11,750 nt of DNA from Alphaproteobacteria bacterium (GCA_020853455.1 JADYYV010000252.1:1-11750); one strand, 5' to 3'. Positions 1-7,398 are shown, counted from the stretch's first letter. Notes: generated by a model not told the origin, from the letters alone. Made by a program: numbers and translations.

Positions 1-1
1 C

Positions 2-1516
2 TATGACCTTGCCGATATCGGCCAATATTACCTGGCGTATCAAAAAATGATGGCGCATTGGAACGCCGTGTTTCCGGGCGACATACTGGAACTCCGCTAC
101 GAAGACATGGTGGCGGGGCAGGAACAGCAGACGCGCCGCCTGCTGGAATTCTGCGGCCTGCCCTGGGATGCGGGCTGCCTTGATTTCCACGGCAGCGAAC
201 GTCTTGTGAAAACGGCCAGTGCAGGGCAGGTGCGCCGCCCGATCTATGGCGGTTCGGTCGGTAAGTGGAAAAAATACGCGCGCCACCTGCAGCCGCTGCT
301 CGATGTGCTGGGTGACGTCAAAACCGCGCTGGCACTTGCGGCGGCCTGCGGCCTGGTGTTCGGCAGCCCTGCCGCGCAGGCCGACCTGCATCTGGATCTG
401 GGCGGCTATGCGCGCAGCTATGTCGTTTATAGCGATCAGGACGAAACCACCACTCCCGCGCCCGGCGACGAATTGCGCCATTTCCAATTCCGCCGCGACA
501 TGGAAATGCACTTCACCGGCGAAAAAACGCTGGAAAGCGGATTGACCATCGGTCTTAAATCCGAGGTGAAGCTGGGGCTCGAAGCCGCTTCCGGCACGGT
601 GAATTCCATCACGGGCGGCAAGCGCGACGCAGACACCTCCGGCGCGTCGTATATTTATTTTTCCGGCGGCTGGGGAAAATTCTTTCTGGGCGCGAATGAA
701 GGCGCTGCGTACCAGCTGCAGGTGGCGGCACCCTCCGCCGACACTTATGTCGATGGCGTGCGCATCTATTTGCAGACATGGAGCATCGACGCGTGGGATG
801 ACGGGCTGGTCAATCTCTCCTATGCGCCGCCGAATTCGACAATCCGGCTCGGCTACGACCATTCAAACTTCGGCAAAATCGACCGCGCGACCTACGTAAC
901 GCCGCGCTGGAACGGGCTGCAGCTGGGGGCATCCTTCGCGCCGGAAAACGTCAGGTTCAAGATCGGTAACAGTTTCGCGGGCGCGCATCCGGACGACCGC
1001 CTCGGCAAGTTTGAAAACGCCTATGACCTTGCCGCGCGCTGGGATGGAAAACTGGGTGACGTGAAGATTGCGGGCGGCATCGGCTACAGCGCCGCCAACC
1101 CGGAAGTGCGCGCTGTCGCCGGCAACAACGGCTCCGCCGATCACCGCACATGGTCGGCCGGCCTTAACCTTGGCTGGAAAGAATGGAGTATCGGCGGCGC
1201 ATGGCGTGATGCCACAACCGGCGTGGAAGGCCCGGATAACCGTCAAAAAGTGGTCGTGGCCGGATTGGCGTGGGATTCCAATCCCTTGCACCTTGGCGCA
1301 ACCTGGTATCAGCAGGTTCTGGAATCGAACGCCTTTTCGCTCGGTCTGGCCGATGACATCACGGTGCAGCGCGTGACGCTGGGCGGCTGGTATCAGCTGG
1401 TGGACGGCATGACCCTGCGCAGCACCGTTTCCCGCCTGCAGGTCGATAACGGCACAAATGCCACCCGCGACCCCACCCAATGGCAGCTGGCGATTGGTAC
1501 CGAAATTACCTTTTAA
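2..1516 (+). CDS. In-frame fusion: sulfotransferase C-terminus joined to an outer-membrane porin (5' partial)
   Basis: The frame is open from base 2, so the gene begins upstream of the window; the first ATG inside is at 47. About 104 residues (2-313) look like the end of a TPR-type sulfotransferase. They show LELRYEDMV, then RRLLEFCGLPWD, then QVRRPIY followed by SVGKWKKY, which resembles the PAPS-contacting GxxGxWK end of sulfotransferases. From about 317 the same frame reads a signal-peptide-like stretch (KTALALAAACGLVFG, cleavage after AQA at 382). It is followed by about 377 residues of alternating aromatic and polar beta-strand sequence with many Gly, Trp and Tyr. The chain ends in AIGTEITF, with the terminal Phe typical of porins inserted by the BAM complex. 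A porin would form a diffusion channel in the outer membrane. A signal peptide more than 100 residues into a chain should not direct export normally. The frame may therefore be a real gene fusion, a gene rescued by an internal start, or an assembly join. Both domain identities are fairly sure; expression as one protein is doubtful. Confidence 0.75.
   Translation, partial: YDLADIGQYYLAYQKMMAHWNAVFPGDILELRYEDMVAGQEQQTRRLLEFCGLPWDAGCLDFHGSERLVKTASAGQVRRPIYGGSVGKWKKYARHLQPLLDVLGDVKTALALAAACGLVFGSPAAQADLHLDLGGYARSYVVYSDQDETTTPAPGDELRHFQFRRDMEMHFTGEKTLESGLTIGLKSEVKLGLEAASGTVNSITGGKRDADTSGASYIYFSGGWGKFFLGANEGAAYQLQVAAPSADTYVDGVRIYLQTWSIDAWDDGLVNLSYAPPNSTIRLGYDHSNFGKIDRATYVTPRWNGLQLGASFAPENVRFKIGNSFAGAHPDDRLGKFENAYDLAARWDGKLGDVKIAGGIGYSAANPEVRAVAGNNGSADHRTWSAGLNLGWKEWSIGGAWRDATTGVEGPDNRQKVVVAGLAWDSNPLHLGATWYQQVLESNAFSLGLADDITVQRVTLGGWYQLVDGMTLRSTVSRLQVDNGTNATRDPTQWQLAIGTEITF
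305..382 (+). other. Fusion junction with internal porin signal peptide
   Basis: Codons 305-382 read VLGDVK, then a hydrophobic core, then SPAAQA before the mature porin. The sulfotransferase is essentially complete by LLDVLG, and the porin lacks only its Met and perhaps one to three residues. GTG at 305 is an in-frame possible start that would give a short basic n-region and a usable signal peptide, but no Shine-Dalgarno sequence precedes it. A second GTG at 312 lies in another frame. If one A were missing from the AAAA run at 320-323, that GTG would encode MTSK followed by the same signal peptide. Confidence 0.6.
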
Positions 1517-1539
1517 AATCAGATGCTTTACGAATGGAC

Positions 1540-1567
1540 TTGCTTTAATACAGGGCGGTGCTTAAAT
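1540..1567 (+). promoter_or_regulatory. Candidate promoter for the thiolase gene
   Basis: TTGCTT (1540-1545) and TTAAAT (1562-1567) are separated by 16 bases in the 89-base gap after the porin stop. Both match sigma-70 boxes only partly (4 of 6 each). No hairpin with a T-run separates the porin from this gene, so readthrough is also possible. Confidence 0.3.
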
Positions 1568-1605
1568 CGTTCCCAGCATTTGTGCATGGCAACAAGGAGA
1601 TTTCC

Positions 1606-2802
1606 ATGACTTCCCAAAACAACGACCCCATCGTCATCGTCGGCATGGCGCGCACGCCGATCGGCGCGTTCCAGGGCGAACTGTCCGGCTTTTCCGCCTC
1701 CGACCTCGGCAAGATCGCGATCGAAGAAGCGCTGAAACGCTCGACCGTCAGCGCGAATGATGTCGAAGACGTCATCATGGGCTGCGTGCTGGCCGCAGGG
1801 CAGGGGCAGGCGCCCGCGCGTCAGGCCTCCATTAAAGCGGGCATCCCCGATTCAACCGGCGCCACCACCGTCAACAAAATGTGCGGATCGGGCATGAAGG
1901 CCGTGATGCTGGCACATGATAACATTCTGGCCGGTTCCGCGAGTGTGATGGTCGCAGGCGGCATGGAAAGCATGACAAACGCGCCCTACCTGCTGGAGAA
2001 AGCGCGCGGCGGTTTCCGCATGGGCCACGGCGTCGTGAAGGATCACATGTTCCTCGACGGCCTCGAAGACGCGTATGACAAAGGCCAGTTGATGGGCGTG
2101 TTCGCGGACGACACCGCGCGCAAGTGCCAGCTGACCCGCGAAGATCAGGACAAATTCGCGCTGGCATCGCTTGCCCGCGCGCAGGAAGCGACGAAATCCG
2201 GCGCATTTACCTCTGAAATCGCGCCGGTGACGATCAAGGCGAAAACCGGCGACACCGTCGTGTCCGAAGACGAAAGCCCCAAGAAAGCGAAGCCCGAAAA
2301 AATCCCGACGCTGAAACCCGCCTTCACGCCCGACGGCACGGTGACGGCCGCCAACGCATCGTCGATTTCCGACGGCGCTGCGGCGCTGGTGCTGATGCGC
2401 AAATCCGAAGCGCAAAAGCGCGGCCTGAAGATTCTGGGCGAGATCAGGGCGCATGCGACCCACGCGCAAAAACCGGCCGAATTCACGCTCGCGCCCATCG
2501 GCGCGACGAAAAAGGTGCTGGAAAAAGCCGGCTGGACCGCAAAAGACGTCGATCTGTTCGAAATCAACGAGGCGTTCGCGGTCGTGCCGCTCGCCGCGAT
2601 GAAGGAACTGGGCCTGCCCCACGAAAAAGTGAACGTGAACGGCGGCGCATGCTCCATCGGCCACCCCATCGGCGCATCGGGCGCGCGCATCATCATCACG
2701 CTGCTGGCGGCGCTTGAAAAACGCGGCCTGAAGCGCGGCGTTGCGTCGCTCTGCATCGGCGGCGGCGAAGGCACGGCGATCGCGCTGGAGAGGGCGGCTT
2801 AA
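1606..2802 (+). CDS. Acetyl-CoA acetyltransferase (thiolase II)
   Basis: A 398-aa thiolase, the normal length for biosynthetic or degradative thiolase II. It condenses two acetyl-CoA to acetoacetyl-CoA, or runs the reverse reaction, in the cytoplasm. The acyl-accepting Cys93 lies in NKMCGSGMKA. The NEAFA motif is at 321-325, His353 is in the GHPIGASGAR motif, and the second active-site Cys383 lies in LCIGGGEGTA. All four thiolase signatures are present, so the enzyme should be active. The ATG at 1606 is preferred over an upstream in-frame start because AAGGAG (1594-1599) sits 6 bases before it. The next gene begins 6 bases after the stop codon, so the two are probably co-transcribed. It may serve polyhydroxybutyrate synthesis, ketone-body use or fatty-acid oxidation. 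No phaB, acyl-CoA dehydrogenase or transferase gene is in view to decide, so I give no symbol. Confidence 0.93.
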   Translation: MTSQNNDPIVIVGMARTPIGAFQGELSGFSASDLGKIAIEEALKRSTVSANDVEDVIMGCVLAAGQGQAPARQASIKAGIPDSTGATTVNKMCGSGMKAVMLAHDNILAGSASVMVAGGMESMTNAPYLLEKARGGFRMGHGVVKDHMFLDGLEDAYDKGQLMGVFADDTARKCQLTREDQDKFALASLARAQEATKSGAFTSEIAPVTIKAKTGDTVVSEDESPKKAKPEKIPTLKPAFTPDGTVTAANASSISDGAAALVLMRKSEAQKRGLKILGEIRAHATHAQKPAEFTLAPIGATKKVLEKAGWTAKDVDLFEINEAFAVVPLAAMKELGLPHEKVNVNGGACSIGHPIGASGARIIITLLAALEKRGLKRGVASLCIGGGEGTAIALERAA

Positions 2803-2808
2803 TCCCTC

Positions 2809-4809
2809 TTGGCGAAACGTAAAAGCAAAAAATCCGGATCGTCCGGAAGGAACCAAACGCGAAGCCGCCGCTCTGGCGGCTTCCGTCCTTTTACGCGCTT
2901 TTTGCTGGCGGCGGGTCTGTGGTGCTTCGCGGCCGGCATCGTCGTCCTGGCCTGGTGCCTGCACGATATGCCCGACACCAGCGACGTCAAGCCGCTGGAG
3001 AAACGCCCCAGCATCAGCGTGCTTGCCTCCGACGGCTCGCTGATTGCGCGCTATGGCGGGCTGAAGGGCAATGTGGTCGAAGCGAAAGACCTGCCGCCCT
3101 ATGCCGTCGCGGCGTTGCTGGCGGTGGAAGACCGCCGTTTCTACGACCATATGGGCATCGACCCGCTGGGCCTTGCGCGCGCGATGTATGCGACCGTCAA
3201 GGCGCGCCGCTGGGTGCAGGGCGGATCGACCATCACGCAGCAGCTGGCGAAAAACCTGTTCCTGACGCCAGACAAAACACTGCGCCGCAAGGTGCAGGAA
3301 GCGGTGCTGGCGCTGATGATCGAATGGAAATATTCCAAGGAAGAAATCCTGACCGCCTATATGAACCGCGTCTATTTCGGCTCGGGCGCGTACGGCATCG
3401 ACGCGGCGGCGCGCACCTATTTCAACAAAAGCGCCACCGATGTCAGCCTGTTCGAAGGCGCGGTGCTGATGGGGCTGCTGAAGGCGCCATCGCGCTTTTC
3501 GCCCACCTCCAACCCGAAGCTCGCCCGCGAGCGCGCCAAGACGGTCATCAAGGCGATGGAAGACGCCGGTTATATCGGCGCCGATATCGAAAAGCAGGAA
3601 ATCAAGAACGCCAAGATAACGCTGGCGGGCGGCAATCCCGGCTCGCTCAACCGTTATTTTGCCGACTGGGTGCTGGAACAGGTCGATGGCTATGTGGGCA
3701 ACACGGAACGCGACCTGATTATCCGCACTACCTTTTCAAATGAACTGCAGGCGCTTGCCGAATCGCGCCAGCGGGCGATTTTCGCGGGCATGAAACCGAC
3801 CGACAAGGTGTCGCAGACCGCTATCGTCACCCTGTCGCTCGACGGCGCGGTGCTGGCGATGACAGGCGGCGTCGATTACACCGAAAGCCAGTTCAACCGC
3901 GCGACGATGGCGATGCGCCAGACGGGGTCAAGCTTCAAGCCCTTCGTCTATCTCGCCGCGCTGGAGCAGGGGTATAGCAAGGACGACATCATCGACGACG
4001 CCCCGATCCGCGTCGGCAATTACAGCCCGAAGAATTACGAAGGCAACTATAACGGGCCTGTCACGCTGACGCAGGCGCTGGCACATTCGCTGAACGCCGC
4101 CACCGTGCGCCTGCTGCAGCAGATCGGCGTTTCCAGCCTGCTGGATGTGGCGCAGCGCCTCGGCTTGTCGCGCAAATACAAACCGGAACTGGCGACCGGC
4201 CTGGGGGCCGGCGAAGCCAGCTTGCTTGAAATGACCCATGCCTATGCCGAAATCGCCAATGGCGGCCATGCGATCTGGCCCTACGCGGTCCTGAGCGTCG
4301 AGGACGTGAAGGGCAATGTGCTGTTCACGCGCGAAAACAACGGCGGCATGCGCCTGTTCAGCCCGCGCGATATCGCGCAGCTGGACGACATGCTGGTGCA
4401 GGTGGTGGCGCAGGGCACGGGGCAGGCGGCACAGCTGACGCGCGGCCATGTGGCCGGCAAGACCGGCACGACGCAGGATTACCGCGACGCGTGGTTCATC
4501 GGCTACACCAACAAACTGGTGACCGGCGTCTGGATGGGTAATGACGACAACAGCCCCATGAACGGCGTCACGGGCGGCAAATACCCCGCCCGCCTGTGGC
4601 ATGACTACATGGAACCGGCATTGGACGCGCCCGTCCAGAACTTCGCCCCCGCCATGCCGCGCGGCGACACGCAGGACAGCGACGGATTTTCAGGCATGCT
4701 GCAGCGGCTGTCGAACGGCTGGTCCGACGACAGCGACGCGCAGCCGGAGGCCAAAGCCCGCTGGCGTGCGAAATTTAATGGTAATGATAAGCCCGTCTAT
4801 AATCCCTGA
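2809..4809 (+). CDS. Class A (bifunctional) penicillin-binding protein, PBP1A family
   Basis: A 666-aa peptidoglycan synthase. Residues 1-30 are basic and cytoplasmic, and 31-51 form one membrane anchor. The glycosyltransferase (GT51) domain follows: catalytic Glu107 is in AVEDRRFYDH, GGSTITQQLAKNLF is at 138-151, and a YMNRVYFGSGAYGI block is near 184-197. The transpeptidase domain has Ser374-x-x-Lys377 (TGSSFKPFVYL), Ser427-Leu-Asn429 and Lys551-Thr-Gly553, so both activities should be intact. It polymerises lipid II and cross-links stem peptides on the periplasmic side. It is shorter than enterobacterial PBP1A (about 850 aa) and shows little between the two domains, like other short class A enzymes. 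The start is TTG at 2809. No ATG follows until past the membrane segment, which the protein needs, so TTG is accepted although the Shine-Dalgarno sequence is weak. Translation probably couples to the thiolase stop just upstream. The last 35 bases overlap a convergent gene. Confidence 0.93.
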   Translation: MAKRKSKKSGSSGRNQTRSRRSGGFRPFTRFLLAAGLWCFAAGIVVLAWCLHDMPDTSDVKPLEKRPSISVLASDGSLIARYGGLKGNVVEAKDLPPYAVAALLAVEDRRFYDHMGIDPLGLARAMYATVKARRWVQGGSTITQQLAKNLFLTPDKTLRRKVQEAVLALMIEWKYSKEEILTAYMNRVYFGSGAYGIDAAARTYFNKSATDVSLFEGAVLMGLLKAPSRFSPTSNPKLARERAKTVIKAMEDAGYIGADIEKQEIKNAKITLAGGNPGSLNRYFADWVLEQVDGYVGNTERDLIIRTTFSNELQALAESRQRAIFAGMKPTDKVSQTAIVTLSLDGAVLAMTGGVDYTESQFNRATMAMRQTGSSFKPFVYLAALEQGYSKDDIIDDAPIRVGNYSPKNYEGNYNGPVTLTQALAHSLNAATVRLLQQIGVSSLLDVAQRLGLSRKYKPELATGLGAGEASLLEMTHAYAEIANGGHAIWPYAVLSVEDVKGNVLFTRENNGGMRLFSPRDIAQLDDMLVQVVAQGTGQAAQLTRGHVAGKTGTTQDYRDAWFIGYTNKLVTGVWMGNDDNSPMNGVTGGKYPARLWHDYMEPALDAPVQNFAPAMPRGDTQDSDGFSGMLQRLSNGWSDDSDAQPEAKARWRAKFNGNDKPVYNP

Positions 4810-5161
4810 CATTCGCCGGCGCGCGGGCGCGCCAGAAGACGAGCAATTCGCGCTGCTGCTGCGTCGCGGATTTCACGTTCCAGCGCGGCGTACCGGCGTT
4901 ATGTTCCACTGTCTGCACGAATTTATGCGGAAATGATTCGCGCGCGGCGCGCAATCCGCTTTCGACCAGGGCGCGGGCGACCACTTCGGGCGCGCTGCCG
5001 GTCTTGCCTGCCGTCTGCTCGATGGCGGTGTAAATGCGCAGGTTCGCATCGCCCAGTTTCTGGCGCTGGAATTCATGCATGAACAGGGTCAGGAAATGGA
5101 TGGTCAGGGTATCGGCCTGCGGTGGCAATGCCGGCAAGGCGTAAGGCTGTTGCTGTCTCAT
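4775..5161 (-). CDS. Hypothetical protein, 128 aa
   Basis: I do not recognise the family. The protein is basic and soluble, with no signal peptide or membrane segment. The N-terminus is rich in Gln and Pro. The middle looks helical (LTIHFLTLFMHEFQRQKLGD, then an acidic and Ala-rich stretch), and the tail is rich in Arg, Tyr and His. The ATG at 5161 is preferred because GGAGG stands 8 bases upstream of it. An alternative in-frame ATG at 5215 would add 18 residues and also has AAGGA nearby. The extra stretch has a lower share of G or C at third codon positions than the rest, which favours the shorter form. It lies downstream of rnhA on the same strand and could be the last gene of the thrB-rnhA unit. 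Its 3' end overlaps the convergent penicillin-binding protein gene by 35 bases. A real gene is likely from codon use, length and two good ribosome sites; the function is unknown. Confidence 0.65.
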   Translation of the reverse strand: MRQQQPYALPALPPQADTLTIHFLTLFMHEFQRQKLGDANLRIYTAIEQTAGKTGSAPEVVARALVESGLRAARESFPHKFVQTVEHNAGTPRWNVKSATQQQRELLVFWRARAPANVRDYRRAYHYH

Positions 5162-5220
5162 CGGAGGCTCCTCCAGATAGCGGCGGTCAAAATAAACCGC
5201 AGGTCGAAACGGCATGGCAT

Positions 5221-5236
5221 ATCCTTTTTTAAGGAT
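5221..5236 (-). promoter_or_regulatory. Small hairpin over a possible ribosome site
   Basis: ATCCTT and AAGGAT form a 6-bp stem around a 4-base loop. On the minus strand the AAGGAT arm lies just before the alternative ATG at 5215. The hairpin would hide the Shine-Dalgarno sequence of the longer form of the unknown gene. The stem is short and only a third GC, so it may mean nothing. Confidence 0.2.
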
Positions 5237-5265
5237 GCGCCACCAGTCACTAACGAATGATTAAT

Positions 5266-5757
5266 TTACGGGGTTGTTCCGTCTTCGGGCGTATCAGGGG
5301 GCAGCGCGGCGGAAGATTCGGGGCTGATTCGGGGAACGGCGTTGCGGGCCAGTTCGTCTACGCGTTCGTTTTCGGGGTGGCCGTTATGCCCGCGCACCCA
5401 GACCCAGTCGAGCTTGTGCAACTGCATGACGGAATCAAGCTTTTCCCACAGGTCGCGGTTCTTGACGTCTTTCTTGTCGGCGGTTTTCCAGTCGCGCTTT
5501 TTCCAGCCGTGAATATATTCGGTCGCGCCTTTCATCACATACTGGCTGTCAGTGTGGATCGTCACATGGCAGCGCGGCAGCTTCACGGCGGAAAGACCCT
5601 CGATCACCGCGGTCATTTCCATGCGGTTGTTGGTCGTCTGCGCCTCGCCGCCGGTCAGTTCTTTTTCATGCTCGCCGTATCGCAGCAGCGCGCCCCAGCC
5701 GCCGGGGCCGGGATTGCCGCTGCAGGCGCCGTCGGTGAAAAGATCGACCTTCTTCAC
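5266..5757 (-). CDS. rnhA: Ribonuclease HI
   Basis: A 163-aa RNase HI that cuts the RNA strand of RNA/DNA hybrids in the cytoplasm. The four acidic metal-binding residues are in place: Asp9 in FTDGACSGNPGPGGWG, Glu47 in NNRMEMTA, Asp70 in IHTDSQYV and Asp134 in ERVDELA. His124 of the mobile loop is in VRGHNGHPEN. The basic handle region (GWKKRDWKTADKK, about 84-96) is also present. The C-terminal 20 residues are rich in Pro, Ser and Glu, lie beyond the catalytic core and are probably disordered. The start is GTG at 5757-5755. It overlaps the thrB stop (GTGA), so translation is most likely coupled to thrB; no independent Shine-Dalgarno sequence is evident. Confidence 0.97.
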   Translation of the reverse strand: MKKVDLFTDGACSGNPGPGGWGALLRYGEHEKELTGGEAQTTNNRMEMTAVIEGLSAVKLPRCHVTIHTDSQYVMKGATEYIHGWKKRDWKTADKKDVKNRDLWEKLDSVMQLHKLDWVWVRGHNGHPENERVDELARNAVPRISPESSAALPPDTPEDGTTP

Positions 5758-6719
5758 GCGCTAAAACCGTAATCGGAAAGGGATGTGACTTTTTGATGGA
5801 AGCGTAAAATCTTGACATGCTCCATCGGGTCTTTCGCCCGCACCAGCGCGCCTTCGACCGGGTTCAGCCAGTCATACAGGCGCGTCGCCACAATGCGCAC
5901 GGCGGCGGCGCGCCCGAAATAGGGCAGGGATTTCAGTTCATTTTTCGTCAGCGGGCGGCCGTGGTTATAGCTCGACAAAAACGCATGCGCGCGTCCGGCA
6001 TCAAGATCGCCTTTCCAGTCGAAACACCACGGGTTGAAGGTCAGCATCAGGTCATAAGCGAAAGTATCCCAGCAGGAAAAATAGAAATCGATGACGCCCG
6101 AAACCTTTTCGTCGCGAAAAAACACGTTGTCGGGAAACAGGTCGGCATGGATCGCGCCTGCCGGCAGCAGTTTCGGGCGGTTCTTTTTCAGGTAATCCAG
6201 TTCCGCATCCAGCATCGAGAACAGCCCGGGCTCGACTTCGTCGGCGCGCGCGGCGCAGGCGTGGATCAGCCCTTCCCATGCGGACAGCGCCATCGTGTTC
6301 TGGCGCTTCATCGGGAATGATTTTCCGGCGCGGTGCATGCGTGACAGCAATTCGCCGATCGCCTGGCAGTGATGAACGTAAATTTCGCGCGGCCATGCGC
6401 CTTCCAGAAATTCGGATAGCAGGGCGGGGCGGCCCGATACCGAATGGATGCGCTGGCCGGTTTTATCGGCGACGACGCGGGCGGCGGGAATGCCCTTGTC
6501 GGTTAGATGCGACATGAATCCTGTATAAAACGGCAGCTCGTCCGGCTGGGCGCGTTTCTCGATCAGCGTCAGCACGTATTTGCCGGATGTGGTCTTGATC
6601 AGGTAATTGGAATTCTCGACGCCCTCCGCGATGCCTTCGAACGATTCAAGATTGCCGGCGTCGAATTTCGCCAGCAGGCTTTTCAAATCTTCGGCGGTGA
6701 TCTGGGTATAAACGGCCAT
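5754..6719 (-). CDS. thrB: Homoserine kinase, APH-fold type
   Basis: A 321-aa kinase that phosphorylates L-homoserine with ATP, the step before threonine synthase. It belongs to the aminoglycoside-phosphotransferase-like fold, not the GHMP fold of enterobacterial ThrB. Visible motifs are GVENSNYL (33-40) in the nucleotide-binding N-lobe, the catalytic loop HADLFPDNVF (191-200) with Asp193 and Asn198, and the metal-binding GVIDFYF with Asp211. Length is as usual for the family. The ATG at 6719 is chosen because the family starts MAVYTxxTxxDL; upstream in-frame codons fall in the hairpin before it. No Shine-Dalgarno sequence precedes this ATG, and a promoter-like pair lies very close, so the message may be leaderless. 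rnhA overlaps its end by 4 bases. A relative acting on another small alcohol substrate is possible, but the rnhA and ispH neighbours support ThrB. Confidence 0.94.
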   Translation of the reverse strand: MAVYTQITAEDLKSLLAKFDAGNLESFEGIAEGVENSNYLIKTTSGKYVLTLIEKRAQPDELPFYTGFMSHLTDKGIPAARVVADKTGQRIHSVSGRPALLSEFLEGAWPREIYVHHCQAIGELLSRMHRAGKSFPMKRQNTMALSAWEGLIHACAARADEVEPGLFSMLDAELDYLKKNRPKLLPAGAIHADLFPDNVFFRDEKVSGVIDFYFSCWDTFAYDLMLTFNPWCFDWKGDLDAGRAHAFLSSYNHGRPLTKNELKSLPYFGRAAAVRIVATRLYDWLNPVEGALVRAKDPMEHVKILRFHQKVTSLSDYGFSA

Positions 6720-6729
6720 GATGGGGACA

Positions 6730-6758
6730 AGAATACAGGAAAGGCCGCCCGGCTGCAA
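6730..6758 (-). promoter_or_regulatory. Candidate thrB promoter overlapping the upstream terminator
   Basis: Read on the minus strand, TTGCAG (6758-6753) and TATTCT (6735-6730) are separated by 17 bases. A start about 7 bases on would fall near 6723, only a few bases before the thrB ATG at 6719. The -35 box covers the hairpin loop, and the spacer runs through one arm. The matches are partial (3/6 and 4/6). Confidence 0.3.
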
Positions 6759-6772
6759 AGCCGGGCGGCCTT
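6741..6772 (-). terminator. Strong GC-rich hairpin after the 175-aa gene
   Basis: AAGGCCGCCCGGCT (6741-6754) pairs perfectly with 6759-6772, giving a 14-bp stem with a 4-base loop. It begins 29 bases beyond the stop of the minus-strand gene at 6802. The following bases on that strand are T-rich but interrupted (TTCCTGTATTCTTG), so it is an imperfect intrinsic terminator. On the plus strand the tail is also T-rich (TTTGATTGTTATTTTT), but no plus-strand gene lies close upstream. Confidence 0.65.
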
Positions 6773-6801
6773 TGATTGTTATTTTTCCGTCAAATGATGC
6801 C

Positions 6802-7329
6802 TTACAGACGCATGCCCGGGGCTTTCGGGGTGCGCGGCGGCGACAGGGCAGGGGGCTGCTGGGTCGTGAAGGGGAAATGGCGGCGGGTGCCGTCGATCAC
6901 ACCGGTATGCCCATGCGCGGTCACGGCGCGGCGTTCCAGATCGGCGAGGCCTTTTTCAGCGACGCTGTAATGGCCGTCCTTGTCGGTGAAGTTGATTTCG
7001 ATGCGGTTGTCATAGGGGTTGGCAGACTGGATCTGCACGGCGGGAATGTCGCCCGCGCCCTCGATCTGGATGGGGCTTGTCTCGTTCAGTGATTTCAGCT
7101 CGTTCATCAGCTCGGCAATCGCCAGCTTCTTCGTGTAGGGGTCGGGGTCGTACACCGCATCGCCCGCGCGCAGCACGGCGTCGCGCACCTTGTCGGCCCA
7201 GTTTGCAAAACCTTTTTGCTTCATGACATTTTCATCGTCGCCGGGCAGCGTGAAGGCGACCATGTAGCCGAGGCCGTTCGTCATGCTTTTGCTTTCGACT
7301 TCGATCGTCAGGCAATAGGTCTTGGTCAT
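6802..7329 (-). CDS. Hypothetical protein, 175 aa
   Basis: I do not recognise the family. The ATG at 7329 is set by AAGGGGA ending 5 bases upstream; a longer in-frame start at 7413 has no ribosome site and would cross the candidate promoter. The protein is probably cytoplasmic: no signal peptide, no membrane segment, no cysteine pairs. The N-terminal part (MTKTYCLTIEVESKSM) looks like a beta strand. A helical middle follows (NWADKVRDAVLRAGD, KKLAIAELMNELKSL), then another beta-rich part (AVQIQSANPYDNRIEINF). The last 30 or so residues are rich in Pro, Thr and Arg and look disordered. It stands alone: 136 bases separate it from ispH, which has no clear terminator, a promoter-like pair lies before it, and a strong hairpin follows. 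Its place between ispH and thrB, genes that are usually adjacent in this class, suggests an insertion into an older arrangement. Function unknown. Confidence 0.8.
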   Translation of the reverse strand: MTKTYCLTIEVESKSMTNGLGYMVAFTLPGDDENVMKQKGFANWADKVRDAVLRAGDAVYDPDPYTKKLAIAELMNELKSLNETSPIQIEGAGDIPAVQIQSANPYDNRIEINFTDKDGHYSVAEKGLADLERRAVTAHGHTGVIDGTRRHFPFTTQQPPALSPPRTPKAPGMRL

Positions 7330-7398
7330 CTGGTCCCCTTGTATGTTGCGAAGTGGTGCCGATTTCTGTCTAACGAATATTCTTCCGAATTCGGGGAC

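Noticed and set aside
1..1034. The 14-mer CTATGACCTTGCCG at 1-14 and 1021-1034, and CTGGGTGACGT at 308-318 and 1052-1062
   Set aside because: The spacing between the two pairs differs (294 versus 20 bases), so they are not copies of one block. Matches this short are expected by chance in GC-rich coding DNA of this length.
863..1480. A 205-codon open frame opposite the porin
   Set aside because: Shadow of the porin reading frame; no ribosome site and no recognisable domain.
1852..3150. A 432-codon open frame on the minus strand across the thiolase and the start of the penicillin-binding protein gene
   Set aside because: It is antisense to two clear genes. Its Arg- and Ala-rich composition is what a GC-rich gene gives in a shadow frame, and no motif is seen.
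4818..4833. GGCGCG/CGCGCC hairpin just after the penicillin-binding protein stop
   Set aside because: Only a 6-bp stem with no T-run on either strand, and it lies inside the convergent gene; not a convincing terminator.
7385..7394. Palindrome CCGAATTCGG in the leader of the 175-aa gene
   Set aside because: A single 10-base palindrome with no second copy nearby; not enough for an operator claim.
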